The notes under the pieces are model-generated. The model worked only from the letters and a program-made list of their open reading frames with translations, did not search any database and was not told where the DNA came from. Both the position numbers and the translations under genes were made by a program. Positions 28,175 to 37,228 of a stretch of DNA of 64,000 nucleotides are shown in pieces; the first letter of the stretch is position 1, and every line of letters begins with the position of its first letter. The stretch lies in contig JALOLD010000004.1 in NCBI GenBank assembly GCA_025456145.1, positions 124,001 to 188,000 of the forward strand, in the 5' to 3' direction. This DNA is from Thermoanaerobaculales bacterium. Lineage in GTDB: Bacteria; Acidobacteriota; Thermoanaerobaculia; Thermoanaerobaculales; Sulfomarinibacteraceae.

Positions 28175-28949
28175 GACGGTGTTCTCGAGGCCCGAGGCGC
28201 TCCGCGATGTGACGACCCACTACTGCCCGGGCTGCACCCACGGGACGATCCACCGGCTCATCGCCGAGGTCATCGACGAGCTCGGGGTGCGCGAGCGGAC
28301 CGTCGGCGTCGCCCCGGTCGGCTGCTCGGTGCTCGCCTACAACTACTTCGAGACCGACTTCCACGAGGCGTCGCACGGCCGCGCCCCGGCGGTGGCGACC
28401 GGGATCAAGCGGGCCCGGCCGGATCTCGTCGTCTTCTCCTACCAGGGCGACGGCGACCTCGCCTCGATCGGGATGGCCGAGATCATCCACTGCGCCAACC
28501 GCGGCGAGAAGGTGACGGTGGTGTTCGTCAACAACGCGATCTACGGAATGACCGGCGGTCAGATGGCTCCGACCACGATGCCCGGCCAGGTCGCGACAAC
28601 CTGCCCGCTCGGTCGCGACGTCGACCACGCCGGCCACCCGATCCGGATCGCCGAGCTGCTGTCGACCCTGCGCACGCCGGCCTTCGTGGCGCGCGCCTCG
28701 GTGCACACGCCACTGCTCGCGGTCAACGCCAAGGAGATGCTCCGGCGGGCCTTCTCGCTGCAGATCGAGGGGCGCTGCTTCTCGCTCGTCGAGGTGCTCT
28801 CCACCTGTCCGACCAACTGGGGGATCCCGCCCGCCGAGGCGACCCGGTGGTTGGAGAAGACGATGCTGCCGTACTACCCGCTCGGCGTGTTCAAGACCCC
28901 CGAGAGCGGCAGCCGCGAGCCTCGGCCGCTCGACCGGGGGGTGCGCTGA
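28167..28949 (+). CDS. korB: 2-oxoacid:ferredoxin oxidoreductase beta subunit (TPP-binding)
   Basis: 260 aa. THYCPGCTHG near the N-terminus and VGCS provide cluster and TPP-domain signatures. The TPP-Mg motif is GDGDLASIG ... NNAIYGMTGGQ (~92-130). It decarboxylates the oxoacid and feeds electrons into the bound clusters. One-base overlap with korC. Confidence 0.92.
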   Translation: MPETVFSRPEALRDVTTHYCPGCTHGTIHRLIAEVIDELGVRERTVGVAPVGCSVLAYNYFETDFHEASHGRAPAVATGIKRARPDLVVFSYQGDGDLASIGMAEIIHCANRGEKVTVVFVNNAIYGMTGGQMAPTTMPGQVATTCPLGRDVDHAGHPIRIAELLSTLRTPAFVARASVHTPLLAVNAKEMLRRAFSLQIEGRCFSLVEVLSTCPTNWGIPPAEATRWLEKTMLPYYPLGVFKTPESGSREPRPLDRGVR

Positions 28950-29509
28950 TGCAGAACGACGTCATCATGGCCGGCTTCGGCGGGCAGGGGATCCTGCTGA
29001 TCGGCAAGATGCTGGCCTATGCCGGGATGCGCGAGGGCAAGGAGGTGTCGTGGCTGCCCTCGTACGGGCCCGAGATGCGCGGCGGTACCGCCAACTGCAC
29101 GGTGGTGATCTCCGACCGGCCGGTCGGCTCGCCGGTGATCAGGTCGCCGAGGGCGGTGGTGGCGATGAACCTCCCGTCGCTCGACAAGTTCGAGCCCGAC
29201 GTCCGGCCCGGCGGGCTGCTGCTCTACAACTCGTCGCTCATCGACCGCCGGCCCGCCCGCCAGGACGTCACCGTCATCGAGGTGCCGGCCAACGAGATCG
29301 CCAACTCGCTCGGTAACCCGCGCGGCGCCAACATGGTCGCCCTCGGCGCCTACCTCGGCGCGACCGAGGCGGTGTCGATCGACGGCGTCGTCGAGGTGGT
29401 CCGCGAGACCTTCGCCGCCAAGCCGGGGGTCATCGAGGTCAACATCACCGCCCTGCGCCGCGGCCACGAGATCGGCGCGGCGCACACCGTAGGGGCGGGG
29501 GAGGCGTGA
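28949..29509 (+). CDS. korC: 2-oxoacid:ferredoxin oxidoreductase gamma subunit
   Basis: 186 aa. N-terminal [20 protein letters not shown] is the hallmark of the gamma domain that binds Co[19 protein letters not shown] and [12 protein letters not shown] follow. It shares one base with both the korB stop and the next gene start, so KorDABC and the Nuo-like genes are one translational unit. Confidence 0.92.
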   Translation: MQNDVIMAGFGGQGILLIGKMLAYAGMREGKEVSWLPSYGPEMRGGTANCTVVISDRPVGSPVIRSPRAVVAMNLPSLDKFEPDVRPGGLLLYNSSLIDRRPARQDVTVIEVPANEIANSLGNPRGANMVALGAYLGATEAVSIDGVVEVVRETFAAKPGVIEVNITALRRGHEIGAAHTVGAGEA

Positions 29510-29991
29510 TGTCCGATCAGACGTGCGTCGAGCTCGCAAAGGCGGAGGAGATCCTCGACCGCTACCCGCACGAGGAGCCGTCGCTCATCCAGGTGCTGCA
29601 GGACGTCCACCGCGCCTACAACTACCTGCCGTGCGACGTGCTCGTCCGGGTCGCCGAGGCGCTCGGGGTGCCGCTCGCCAAGGTCTTCTCGGTGGCGACC
29701 TTTTACAAGGCCTTCTCGCTCGAGCCCCAGGGCGACACCATCATCAAGGTCTGCATGGGCACCGCGTGCCACATCCGCGGCGCCGGACAGCTCGTCGAGG
29801 AGCTCGAGCGCAAGCTCGGGATCGGCCCCGACCAGACCACCGAGGACCTCGCCTTCACCGTCAAGACGGTCAACTGTGTCGGCGCCTGCGCGATGGCCCC
29901 GGTGATGATCGTCGGCGAAAAGTACTGGGGAGGCGCCAAGCCGGCGCGGATGGAGACCTACCTGGCCGGAGGGACCGACGATGAGAATTGA
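29509..29991 (+). CDS. NuoE/HydC-like [2Fe-2S] subunit
   Basis: 160 aa. Thioredoxin-like [2Fe-2S] protein with ligand pairs in VCMGTACHIRG (~83-88) and NCVGACAMAP (~124-128). The N-terminal helical region (SLIQVLQDVHRAYNYLP) is typical of NuoE, HoxE and HydC. It should accept or donate electrons next to the flavin subunit encoded after it. ATG at 29509 (the GTG three bases earlier is less likely), strong GGGGGAGG upstream; overlaps the next gene by 11 bases. Confidence 0.9.
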   Translation: MSDQTCVELAKAEEILDRYPHEEPSLIQVLQDVHRAYNYLPCDVLVRVAEALGVPLAKVFSVATFYKAFSLEPQGDTIIKVCMGTACHIRGAGQLVEELERKLGIGPDQTTEDLAFTVKTVNCVGACAMAPVMIVGEKYWGGAKPARMETYLAGGTDDEN

Positions 29992-31870
29992 CTCGGCCGA
30001 GAGATTCGCCGCCCTCCGCGCCGAGGCCCGCCAGCGCGACGAGAGCCAGCCCAGGAAGGTCCTCGTGTGCTGTGGCACGGGATGTCTCGCGACCGGCGCG
30101 AGAGGGGTGGCCGAGGCCTTCGCCGCCGAGGTCGCGGCGCGCGGGCTCGACGTCGAGGTCAACCTCGGGGTCAAGACCACCGGCTGTCACGGCTTCTGCG
30201 AGCGCGGTCCGCTGGTCGTCATCCAGCCCGAGGGCCTGCTCTACACCAAGGTCAAGGCCAAGCGGGTGCCCGAGATCGTCGACCGGACGATCGTCGGCGG
30301 CGAGCCGATCCCCGGGCTGCTCTACAAGAACCCGGCCAACGGCGAGCGCGTCTCGGCCTACCACGAGGTCCCGTTCTACAAGCACCAGGTCCGGGTGGCG
30401 ATGCGCAACATCGGCCGCATCGACCCGACCGATTTGATGGACGCGATCGCCCACGACGCCTACGCGGGCCTCGCAAAGGCGCTCTTCGAGATGACCCCGG
30501 AGCAGGTCCTCGACGAGGTCGAGCGATCCGGCCAGCGCGGCCGCGGCGGCGCCGGCTTCTCGACCGCCCGCAAGTGGCGCTCGTGCCGGGCGGCGCCGGG
30601 CGAGCGGCGGTTCATGCTGTGCAACGGCGACGAGGGCGACCCCGGTGCCTTCAAGGACCGCTCGATCATGGAGGGCGACCCGCACTCGGTGCTCGAGGGG
30701 ATGATCATCGGCGCCTACGCGATCGGCGCCCACGAGGGTTTCATCTACGTCCGCGACGAGTACCCGCTGGCGGTGGTCAACCTCGAGCTCGCGATCGCCG
30801 AGGCGCGGCGCCACGGGCTGCTCGGCGAGAGCATCATGGGCTCGGCGTTCGACTTCGACATCCGGATCTCACGCGGCGGCGGCGCCTTCGTCTGCGGCGA
30901 GTCGTCGGCGCTGATGCGCTCGCTCGAGGGCAAGACCGGCGAGCCGCGGGCGAAGTACGTCCACTCGACCGCCAAGGGGCTGTTCGACCAGCCGACCGTG
31001 CTCAACAACGTCGAGACCCTGGCCGGGATCGGCGCGATCATCCACCACGGCGGCGCCTGGTTCGCCGCCATGGGCACCGAGAGATCGAAGGGGACCAAGG
31101 CCTTCTCGCTGGTCGGCAAGGTCAAGAACACCGGGCTCGTCGAGCTGCCGATGGGCACGACCCTGCGCCACATCATCTTCGATATCGGTGGCGGCATCCT
31201 CAACGACCGGCCGTTCAAGGCGGTGCAGACCGGAGGCCCGTCGGGGGGCTGCGTCCCCGAGGCGCTGCTCGACCTACCGGTCGACTACGAAAAGCTCACC
31301 GAGGCGGGGTCGATGATGGGATCGGGCGGGATGATCGTCATGGACGACCGGACCTGCATGGTCGACGTGGCCCGCTACTTCCTCGCCTTCCTCACCGAGG
31401 AGTCGTGCGGCAAGTGCGTGCCCTGCCGCGAGGGTCTCAAGCAGATGCTGGCGATCTACGACGCGCTCGTCGATGGACGCGGCTCGGATGGCGACATCGC
31501 CCGGATCGAGCGGCTCGCCGCCGGGATGCAGCTCGGCAGCCTGTGCGAGCTCGGCAAGTCGGCGCCCAACCCGGTCCTGTCGACCCTGAGGTACTTCCGC
31601 TCCGAGTACGAGGCGCACATCGCCGACCGGGCCTGCCCGGCCGGAATCTGCCGCGCCCTGACCGCGTACGAGATCGTCCCCGAGGCCTGCGACGGCTGCC
31701 ACGCCTGCTTCAAGGCCTGCCCGACCGACGCGATCGAGGGCACGATCAAGGAGCTCCACGTCATCCACCAGGATGCCTGCATCTCGTGCGGCGCGTGCTT
31801 TGACGTCTGCCCCACCCAGGCGATCAGGACCCTGCCCAAGGTGGAGCTCGCCAGCCGGGAGGTGGTGTGA
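29981..31870 (+). CDS. NuoF/HydB-like flavoprotein with extra iron-sulfur domains
   Basis: 629 aa, the size of HydB of bifurcating hydrogenases. Domains in order: N-terminal [2Fe-2S] thioredoxin-like (~25-110; CCGTGC, TTGCHGFC), NADH/FMN-binding core (~130-440; GRGGAGFSTARKW, CNGDEGDPGAF, GAFVCGESSAL), NuoF-type [4Fe-4S] (~470-525; SCGKCVPC and a later LCELG), and a C-terminal two-cluster ferredoxin (CDGCHACFKACP, CISCGACFDVCP). NuoF of complex I lacks the first and last domains. This architecture suits NAD(H)-ferredoxin chemistry and possibly bifurcation. Confidence 0.9.
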   Translation: MRIDSAERFAALRAEARQRDESQPRKVLVCCGTGCLATGARGVAEAFAAEVAARGLDVEVNLGVKTTGCHGFCERGPLVVIQPEGLLYTKVKAKRVPEIVDRTIVGGEPIPGLLYKNPANGERVSAYHEVPFYKHQVRVAMRNIGRIDPTDLMDAIAHDAYAGLAKALFEMTPEQVLDEVERSGQRGRGGAGFSTARKWRSCRAAPGERRFMLCNGDEGDPGAFKDRSIMEGDPHSVLEGMIIGAYAIGAHEGFIYVRDEYPLAVVNLELAIAEARRHGLLGESIMGSAFDFDIRISRGGGAFVCGESSALMRSLEGKTGEPRAKYVHSTAKGLFDQPTVLNNVETLAGIGAIIHHGGAWFAAMGTERSKGTKAFSLVGKVKNTGLVELPMGTTLRHIIFDIGGGILNDRPFKAVQTGGPSGGCVPEALLDLPVDYEKLTEAGSMMGSGGMIVMDDRTCMVDVARYFLAFLTEESCGKCVPCREGLKQMLAIYDALVDGRGSDGDIARIERLAAGMQLGSLCELGKSAPNPVLSTLRYFRSEYEAHIADRACPAGICRALTAYEIVPEACDGCHACFKACPTDAIEGTIKELHVIHQDACISCGACFDVCPTQAIRTLPKVELASREVV

Positions 31871-32634
31871 TGCCGACTCTCACCGTCAACCGACGTTCGG
31901 TCACCGTCGGCGACGACGCCACGATCCTCGAGGCGTGCCGCGTCGCCGGAGTCGAGGTGCCGACGCTGTGCAACTTCGACGGCCTCGAGCCCTGGGGGGG
32001 CTGCCGGCTGTGCGTCGTCGACATGTCGCTGAGGACCTGGGACGACGACTGGTTCAAGATGGTCACCGCCTGCAACCACCCGGTCGAGGAGGGGATGACC
32101 GTCGTCACCAACTCGGACCGGGTGGTGGCGACCAGGGGGGTGGTGCTCGACCTGCTGCTCGCCCGCTGTCCCGAGACCCCGCTCATCCAGCGCCTCGCCC
32201 GCGAGCACGGGATCGAGGAGACGACCTATCAGCGCAACCCCGAGCCGACCGACTGCATCCTGTGCGGGCTGTGCACCAGGGTCTGCGACCACATCGGGGT
32301 GTCGGCGATCGCCAGCGTCAACCGCGGCTGGGGCCGCGAGATCGCGCCGCCCTTCAACGAGCCGCCGCCCGACTGCGTCGGCTGTCTGGCGTGCGCCGAG
32401 ATCTGCCCGACCGACCACATCAAGTTCTCGACGTCGAGCACGGTCAGGACGATCTGGGGTCGCGAGTTCGAGATGCTCCGGGACCCGGCGACCGGCGAGG
32501 CGGTGATCACGAAGGCGCAGGCCGAGCACTTCGCGAAAAGGTCGGGCGTGCCGATGAGCTACTTCGAGATGTCCGACAGGAGTAAACGGTTGAAGACCGC
32601 GAAGACGTTCGAAGAACTCCAGGTCGTGAAATGA
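31870..32634 (+). CDS. HoxU/NuoG-N-terminal-like iron-sulfur subunit, no hydrogenase domain
   Basis: 254 aa. N-terminal plant-type [2Fe-2S] domain (LCNFDGLEPWGGCRLCVV, ligands ~35-50), a NuoG-type segment, then two [4Fe-4S] motifs CILCGLCTRVCD (~128) and CVGCLACAEICP (~168). It equals the N-terminal third of HydA or NuoG but stops where the H-cluster or molybdopterin-like domain would begin; no L1/L2/L3 hydrogenase motif is present. With the two preceding genes it makes a HydABC-like core lacking the hydrogenase site. One-base overlap upstream; a repeat follows. Confidence 0.88.
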   Translation: MPTLTVNRRSVTVGDDATILEACRVAGVEVPTLCNFDGLEPWGGCRLCVVDMSLRTWDDDWFKMVTACNHPVEEGMTVVTNSDRVVATRGVVLDLLLARCPETPLIQRLAREHGIEETTYQRNPEPTDCILCGLCTRVCDHIGVSAIASVNRGWGREIAPPFNEPPPDCVGCLACAEICPTDHIKFSTSSTVRTIWGREFEMLRDPATGEAVITKAQAEHFAKRSGVPMSYFEMSDRSKRLKTAKTFEELQVVK

Positions 32635-32663
32635 TGGCGGCCGCAACCATCCTGGACATCGCC

Positions 32664-32756
32664 CGTCGCAACCACAAAGGCACAAAGGCACAAAGAAAAA
32701 CACCAAGAAAGTCCTTTGTGATCTCCTTCGTGTCTTGGTGTCTTCGTGGTTGTGGT
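32664..32756. repeat. AACCACAAAGGCAC-type palindromic repeat, copy 1
   Basis: Left part CGTCGCAACCACAAAGGCAC and right part TGTCTTCGTGGTTGTGG are imperfect inverted copies over ~93 bases. AT-richer than its surroundings, it lies inside the operon between the HoxU-like and CooF-like genes. A close relative lies at 48101-48190 and a half copy at 33941-33978. Confidence 0.8.
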
Positions 32757-32788
32757 GATGTGCCAATTTTTGATTGCGAGTGTGAAAA

Positions 32789-33253
32789 ATGAGGATGATC
32801 TACAAGGTCTCGGTGGAGCGCTGCATCGCCTGCGGCAAGTGCGAGCTCGCCTGCGCCTTCGCCCACGGCAGCGAGGGAAGACCGTCGAAGACGCGGATCA
32901 ACATCCACCGCCGCGGCCCCGAGCTCGGGACGCCGGTGGTGTGCTTCCAGTGCGACGCCGCGGCCTGTGTCACGGTTTGTCCGACCCAGGCACTGGTCCG
33001 TAACGAGACGACCGGCGCCATCGACATGGTGCGTTCGCGCTGCATCAGCTGTCGGATGTGCGTCGCCGCGTGCCCGTTCGGCAACATGCTGTGGGACGAG
33101 ACCTACCACTGCGTCCAGAAGTGCGACCTGTGCGGGGGCGAGCCGCGCTGCGTGCCGTTCTGCCCGACCGGGGCCATCGCCTGGGTGCCCGCCGCCGAGG
33201 CGGCGGTCCGGCCGGAACCGCTGGATCGGGAAGCGTTGGAGGTGGCGCGTTGA
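32789..33253 (+). CDS. CooF/HycB-like polyferredoxin (four [4Fe-4S] motifs)
   Basis: 154 aa. Four cysteine groups: CIACGKCELAC (~13), CFQCDAAACVTVCP (~53), CISCRMCVAACP (~84) and CDLCGGEPRCVPFCP (~112). This is the electron-wiring subunit seen with CO dehydrogenase (CooF), formate-hydrogen lyase (HycB) or DMSO-reductase-type enzymes, but no such catalytic subunit is near. It could link the Kor/Nuo-like complex to another donor or to the rubrerythrin. ATG 32789 or the second ATG 32795; the ribosome-binding site is weak. Confidence 0.85.
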   Translation: MRMIYKVSVERCIACGKCELACAFAHGSEGRPSKTRINIHRRGPELGTPVVCFQCDAAACVTVCPTQALVRNETTGAIDMVRSRCISCRMCVAACPFGNMLWDETYHCVQKCDLCGGEPRCVPFCPTGAIAWVPAAEAAVRPEPLDREALEVAR

Positions 33254-33255
33254 TG

Positions 33256-33292
33256 CCCGGGCACGGACGCGGACGCGGACTCGGACGCGGGA
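33256..33292. repeat. GGACGC hexamer array at the rubrerythrin ribosome-binding site
   Basis: The run CGGGCACGGACGCGGACG continues with further GGACGC/GGACTC units and ends in GGGAGG, which is the Shine-Dalgarno sequence of the following gene. The first 20 bases or so recur near 60008. Confidence 0.7.
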
Positions 33293-33297
33293 GGCGA

Positions 33298-33803
33298 TGA
33301 TGCACGACAAGATCAGAGAGGTCCTGAAAAAGGCGTACCAGATCGAGGTCGACGGCTACACCTTCTACTCGATGGTGGCGGACCGGGCGGAGAAGGCCGC
33401 GGTGCGCGAGCTTTTCGAGAAGCTGGCGCGCGACGAGGTCCAGCACAAGGCGTTCATCACCGGCGTCATGGGCTCGTACGAGGACCGGGGCGTCGAGGCG
33501 TTCAACATCCAGCGCCGGGACCCGGCTCTCAAGGCCTTCAGCGACACGATCTACACCGAGGCCTTCCGGGCGCAGGCGCGCGACGCCGAGTTCGAGATGG
33601 GCGTCCTGTCGATCGGCATGACCCTCGAGACGCGGGCCATCCAGTACTTCTCGGGCGCCGCCAGGTCGGCCACCGAGGCCGAGGTCCGCGACTTCTACCA
33701 GTTTCTCGCCGACTGGGAGAAGGGCCACCTCGAGGCCCTGCAGAGGCTGTACGGCGGCGTGCGCGAGACCGCCTGGGCCGAGGGCGGGTTCTCGCCCTTC
33801 TGA
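33298..33803 (+). CDS. rubrerythrin-like diiron protein
   Basis: 168-aa ferritin-like four-helix protein. Diiron ligand pattern: Glu in YQIEVDGYTFY (~16), ExxH in DEVQHKAFI (~48-53), Glu in MTLETRAIQYF (~108) and ExxH in WEKGHLEAL (~142). It lacks the C-terminal rubredoxin domain of classic rubrerythrin. Such proteins reduce peroxide, protecting oxygen-sensitive iron-sulfur enzymes like those encoded upstream. GGGAGG lies before ATG 33298. Confidence 0.85.
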
Positions 33804-33807
33804 GTCA

Positions 33808-34058
33808 GCCCGGACCATGCCTATCCCCTCGAGTCAGGTTGGGGGTGCTTTCGTTCCCGATCCCGACTCACCCGCGCCCCGGCCGTCGGCATCTCGATCG
33901 AGTCGATGGCCGAGCTGCGGGCGGGAGGCCCGCGTCACCAGCTCCTTCGTGTCTTGGTGTCTTCGTGGTTGCGACGGATAACCGGACGTCGCATCGGGAT
34001 CGGGAACGGGATCGGGATCGATCAGAACCCGAGCCATCCGGATAGGTATGGTCCGGGC
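33808..34058. mobile_element. 251-bp MITE-like element with 19-bp inverted ends
   Basis: GCCCGGACCATGCCTATCC (33808-33826) and GGATAGGTATGGTCCGGGC (34040-34058) are inverted copies with one mismatch. The element fills the gap between two convergent genes and contains a half copy of the CTTCGTGTCTTGGTGTCTTCG repeat family (33941-33978) and GGGATC/GGGAAC hexamer arms in inverted orientation (~33858 and ~33993-34016). There is no coding capacity and no obvious target duplication. Confidence 0.65.
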
Positions 34059-37000
34059 TAGCCGACCGTCATCGGTCCGCGCTCGATGACGGCGGTGGCC
34101 TCCTGCGCCGGCATCGGTCGCGCGAGCCAGAACCCCTGACCATAGGTACAGCCGAGCTCGCGGACCAACGCGAGCTGCTCGGGGCTCTCGATCCCCTCGG
34201 CCAGGGCCTCCATCCCGAGGTTGCGCGCGAGGGTGACGATGGTGCGGACGATCTCGACGCCGCCTCCGTTGGTACCGAGCCGCTGGATGAAGCCGCGGTC
34301 GATCTTCATGGTGTCGATGGCGAAGCGCTGGAGATAGGCGAGGGACGAGTAGCCGGTCCCGAAGTCGTCGAGGTAGAGCTTGACGCCGAGGTTGCGCAGC
34401 CGTTGCATGACGCCGATCGCGAGCTCGGGCACCTCGATGACCGCGCTCTCGGTGATCTCGAGCTGGAGGCGGTCCGCCGGCAGCTGGAACTCGGCGAGCA
34501 CCTGCTCGACGAAGACCGCGATCTCGGGCTGGGAGAACTGGTGGCTGAAGAGGTTGAGGCTGACCGCCGGCGAGCCCTCGCCATACGCTTCGAACCACGC
34601 CGCCGCCTGGCGGACGCCGGTGCGGACGACCCACTGGCCGATCGGGTTGGTGAGCCCGGTGTCCACGGCGAGCGACAGGAACTCGCCGGGGGGCAGCAGA
34701 CCGCGCTCGGGGTGGCGCCAGCGCAGGAGCGCCTCGCAGGCGACGATCCGGCCCGTCGTGGTGTCGACGATCGGCTGGTAGTGGAGCACGAGCTCGTCCC
34801 GTTCGAGGGCCCGGCGGAGATCGTTCTCGAGGTGGAGCTGGGTCAGGACCTGGGGGTGCATCGACTCGTCGTACAGGTGGTGGCGGGCCCGGCCTTCGCC
34901 CTTCGCCTGGTACATCGCGATGTCGGCGTCGCGCAGGATCTCGTCCGGGCTGTCGTAGCGCGGAGAGCTGATGGCGATGCCGGTGCTCGCCGAGGTGAAG
35001 ACCTCCTGGTCGCCGATCCGGAACGGCTTGGCCAGCGCGGCGTGGATCCGCTGCGCGACCGACACCGCCTCGTCCGGGCCGCGGACATCGGGGATGAGCA
35101 CCGTGAACTCGTCGCCGCCGAGCCGGGCGACCGTGTCGCCCGGACGGACCGCCCGGCGCAGTCGGTGGGCGATCTCGACCAGCAGACGGTCGCCGGTCTG
35201 GTGGCCGTAGCCGTCGTTGATCAGCTTGAAGCGGTCGAGATCGAGGAAGAGGACGGCAAACGGGGCTTCCGCCCGGCCGCGCGACCGCTCGAGGGCGAGC
35301 TCGACCCGGTCGTGGAACGAGGCGCGGTTCGGCAACCCGGTCAACGAGTCGTGCAGCGCCGACTGGAGCAGCTGCTCCTCGGCGTGCTTCCGCTTGGTGA
35401 TGTCGACGAGCACCCCCTCGACGCCGAGCTCGCCGTCGAAGCGCACGGTGCGGGTCTGCTGGAGGACCCACTTGACGGCGCCGGGCTTGGTGATCAGCCG
35501 GTACTCGGTCTGCGGCCCGACCCGACCGTCGCCGAGCTCGAACCGGTTGGCAGCGGCGATCGCGAAGCTCCGATCGGCCGGGTGGATGATGCTCTCGAAG
35601 GCAGTCTGGCTGAAGCCGAGAAGCTCGTTGAGCGGGTAGCCGGTGATCTCGGCCATCATCCGGTTGGCGTAGGCGATCCGCCCGCTCTTCACGACAAAGA
35701 TCCCCTGGAGCGACTGCTCGGCGAGGGACCGGAACTTCTCCTCGCTCTCGCGCAGCGCCGCCTCGGCGCGCAGCCGGTCGGTCTGGTCGACGTAGATGCC
35801 GTAGACCAGCGCCACCGAGCTGTCCTGGATGACCGGGACTCCGAAGACCTGGACCGGGACCGGCGTCCCGTCCCTGCGACGGCGGACGGTCGCCTGACCG
35901 ACCGTCTCGCCGGAGAAGGTCCGCCGCGACAGCCAGGTCGCCTCGTCGGCCCGCTCGGGAGGCGTGATGAGCTCGTTGATCTGCTGGCCGATGACATCCG
36001 TCCGGGCAAAGCCGAACAGCCTCTCGAAGGCCGGGTTGACCGAGACCACGTTGTCGTCGGCGTCCGACATCAGGATCGCGAGGGGCGTGTTCTCGAAGAG
36101 CTGCTCGAACCGCCTTTTCTCGAGCCGGAGAGCCCGCTCGACCCGGCGCCTCTGGATGGCGGCGGCGATGATGCCGGCGGCCGAGCGCAAAGCCTCGATC
36201 TCGGCGGTCAGCCACTGGCGCTCGGTCGTGCAGTCGTCGAACTCGATAAAGCCCCACAGCCGGTCGTCCACCGTCAGCGGAGCGGTCACCACCGAGAGCA
36301 CCCTCTGGTCCTCGAGGATCCGTCGCTCGGATCCGCCGAGCTCGCGCACCCGGACGTGGACGCAGCGCCCCGCGACGAGCTCGTCGAGGAGCCGGGCGAG
36401 GCCGACCTTGCGCATCGGGACGTTCTGCAGCTCGGGTCGTTCGCGACGCGGCTCGAAGCCCTCGGCAACCCACTCGAAGCGGTGCCGCAGCAGGTGGTCG
36501 TCGATCCCCCCGTGGATCGAGAAGAGCGTGACGCGGCTGACCTCGACCGCCCTGCCCAGCGCCTCGAGGACCCGCTCGATGCTGTCCGTCCACTCGCCCC
36601 GTTCGACCATCGAACGCGCCGCGAAGCTCATGGCGCGGAAGATCTCGGCGCCCTGGGAAAGGAGCTTGGCCGACTCGACCCGCGTCGTGACGTCCGAGTA
36701 GACGCCGAGCAGCCCCGCCACCCGGCCCGTGGCGTCATAGTAGGGGACCTTGGAGGTGTCGATCCAGACCCGTCGGCCGTCGGCCTGGAGCTGCGACTCG
36801 ATGATGTGGTACTCGGGTGCGTCGTTGGCCATCACCCGGTGGTCGACCTCGCGGTAGAAGTCGGCCTCGCCGTTGGTCCAGGCGAGGTCGAAGTCGGTCT
36901 TGCCGACGATCTCGGCGGGCGAGGCGAGCCCGGCCGCCTCGGCGAAGCGCTGGTTGCAGCCGCGATAAACCGAGTCGACGTCCTTCCAGAAGATGTAGTC

Positions 37001-37174
37001 GGGCTCTTCGTCGAGCAGCTGCCGCAGCCGGTCGAGCGCGGCCTCGACGCCCGCCGACGAGATCCGGTCGCGTGGCCCGGAGCCGGGCGCCGCCCCGGCC
37101 GTGGTCGACGACCCGGCGACACCCTCGACAGGGGGCGACAGCTGGTGATCGGTTGTTGTCCTCAATCGCAGCAC
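34058..37174 (-). CDS. multi-sensor cyclic-di-GMP enzyme (PAS-GAF-PAS-PAS-GGDEF-EAL)
   Basis: 1038-aa soluble protein. Order: PAS (~55-150; FWKDVDSVYRGCNQRF), GAF (~165-330), PAS (~340-450; ENTPLAILMSDADDNVVSVN), PAS (~460-585), GGDEF (~590-755 with intact RLGGDEF) and EAL (~770-1030 with CEALLRW, ITESAVIE, DDFGTGYSSL, KIDRGFI, EGIES). Both c-di-GMP synthesis and hydrolysis residues look intact, so the sensory domains may set the balance. No membrane segment. GTG 37174 is chosen because the predicted -10 (37205-37200) lies inside any longer frame from 37234. No other c-di-GMP gene is near. Confidence 0.92.
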   Translation of the reverse strand: MLRLRTTTDHQLSPPVEGVAGSSTTAGAAPGSGPRDRISSAGVEAALDRLRQLLDEEPDYIFWKDVDSVYRGCNQRFAEAAGLASPAEIVGKTDFDLAWTNGEADFYREVDHRVMANDAPEYHIIESQLQADGRRVWIDTSKVPYYDATGRVAGLLGVYSDVTTRVESAKLLSQGAEIFRAMSFAARSMVERGEWTDSIERVLEALGRAVEVSRVTLFSIHGGIDDHLLRHRFEWVAEGFEPRRERPELQNVPMRKVGLARLLDELVAGRCVHVRVRELGGSERRILEDQRVLSVVTAPLTVDDRLWGFIEFDDCTTERQWLTAEIEALRSAAGIIAAAIQRRRVERALRLEKRRFEQLFENTPLAILMSDADDNVVSVNPAFERLFGFARTDVIGQQINELITPPERADEATWLSRRTFSGETVGQATVRRRRDGTPVPVQVFGVPVIQDSSVALVYGIYVDQTDRLRAEAALRESEEKFRSLAEQSLQGIFVVKSGRIAYANRMMAEITGYPLNELLGFSQTAFESIIHPADRSFAIAAANRFELGDGRVGPQTEYRLITKPGAVKWVLQQTRTVRFDGELGVEGVLVDITKRKHAEEQLLQSALHDSLTGLPNRASFHDRVELALERSRGRAEAPFAVLFLDLDRFKLINDGYGHQTGDRLLVEIAHRLRRAVRPGDTVARLGGDEFTVLIPDVRGPDEAVSVAQRIHAALAKPFRIGDQEVFTSASTGIAISSPRYDSPDEILRDADIAMYQAKGEGRARHHLYDESMHPQVLTQLHLENDLRRALERDELVLHYQPIVDTTTGRIVACEALLRWRHPERGLLPPGEFLSLAVDTGLTNPIGQWVVRTGVRQAAAWFEAYGEGSPAVSLNLFSHQFSQPEIAVFVEQVLAEFQLPADRLQLEITESAVIEVPELAIGVMQRLRNLGVKLYLDDFGTGYSSLAYLQRFAIDTMKIDRGFIQRLGTNGGGVEIVRTIVTLARNLGMEALAEGIESPEQLALVRELGCTYGQGFWLARPMPAQEATAVIERGPMTVG

Positions 37175-37199
37175 TCCGGTCCGACGACCGACCCTCTCG

Positions 37200-37228
37200 A
37201 TCCTATCATCGCCTGCCTTCGCTACAAT
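37200..37228. promoter_or_regulatory. overlapping divergent promoter elements
   Basis: On the minus strand TTGTAG and, after 16 bases, an extended -10 TGATAGGAT face the GGDEF/EAL gene. On the plus strand TACAAT (37223-37228) faces the acyl-CoA-binding protein gene. The elements share the same ~30 bases, so the two genes may compete for polymerase. Confidence 0.4.

Noticed and set aside
31870-32634. [FeFe] hydrogenase HydA
   Set aside because: The protein ends after the ferredoxin-like domains; no H-cluster cysteine motifs are present here or in the following genes.
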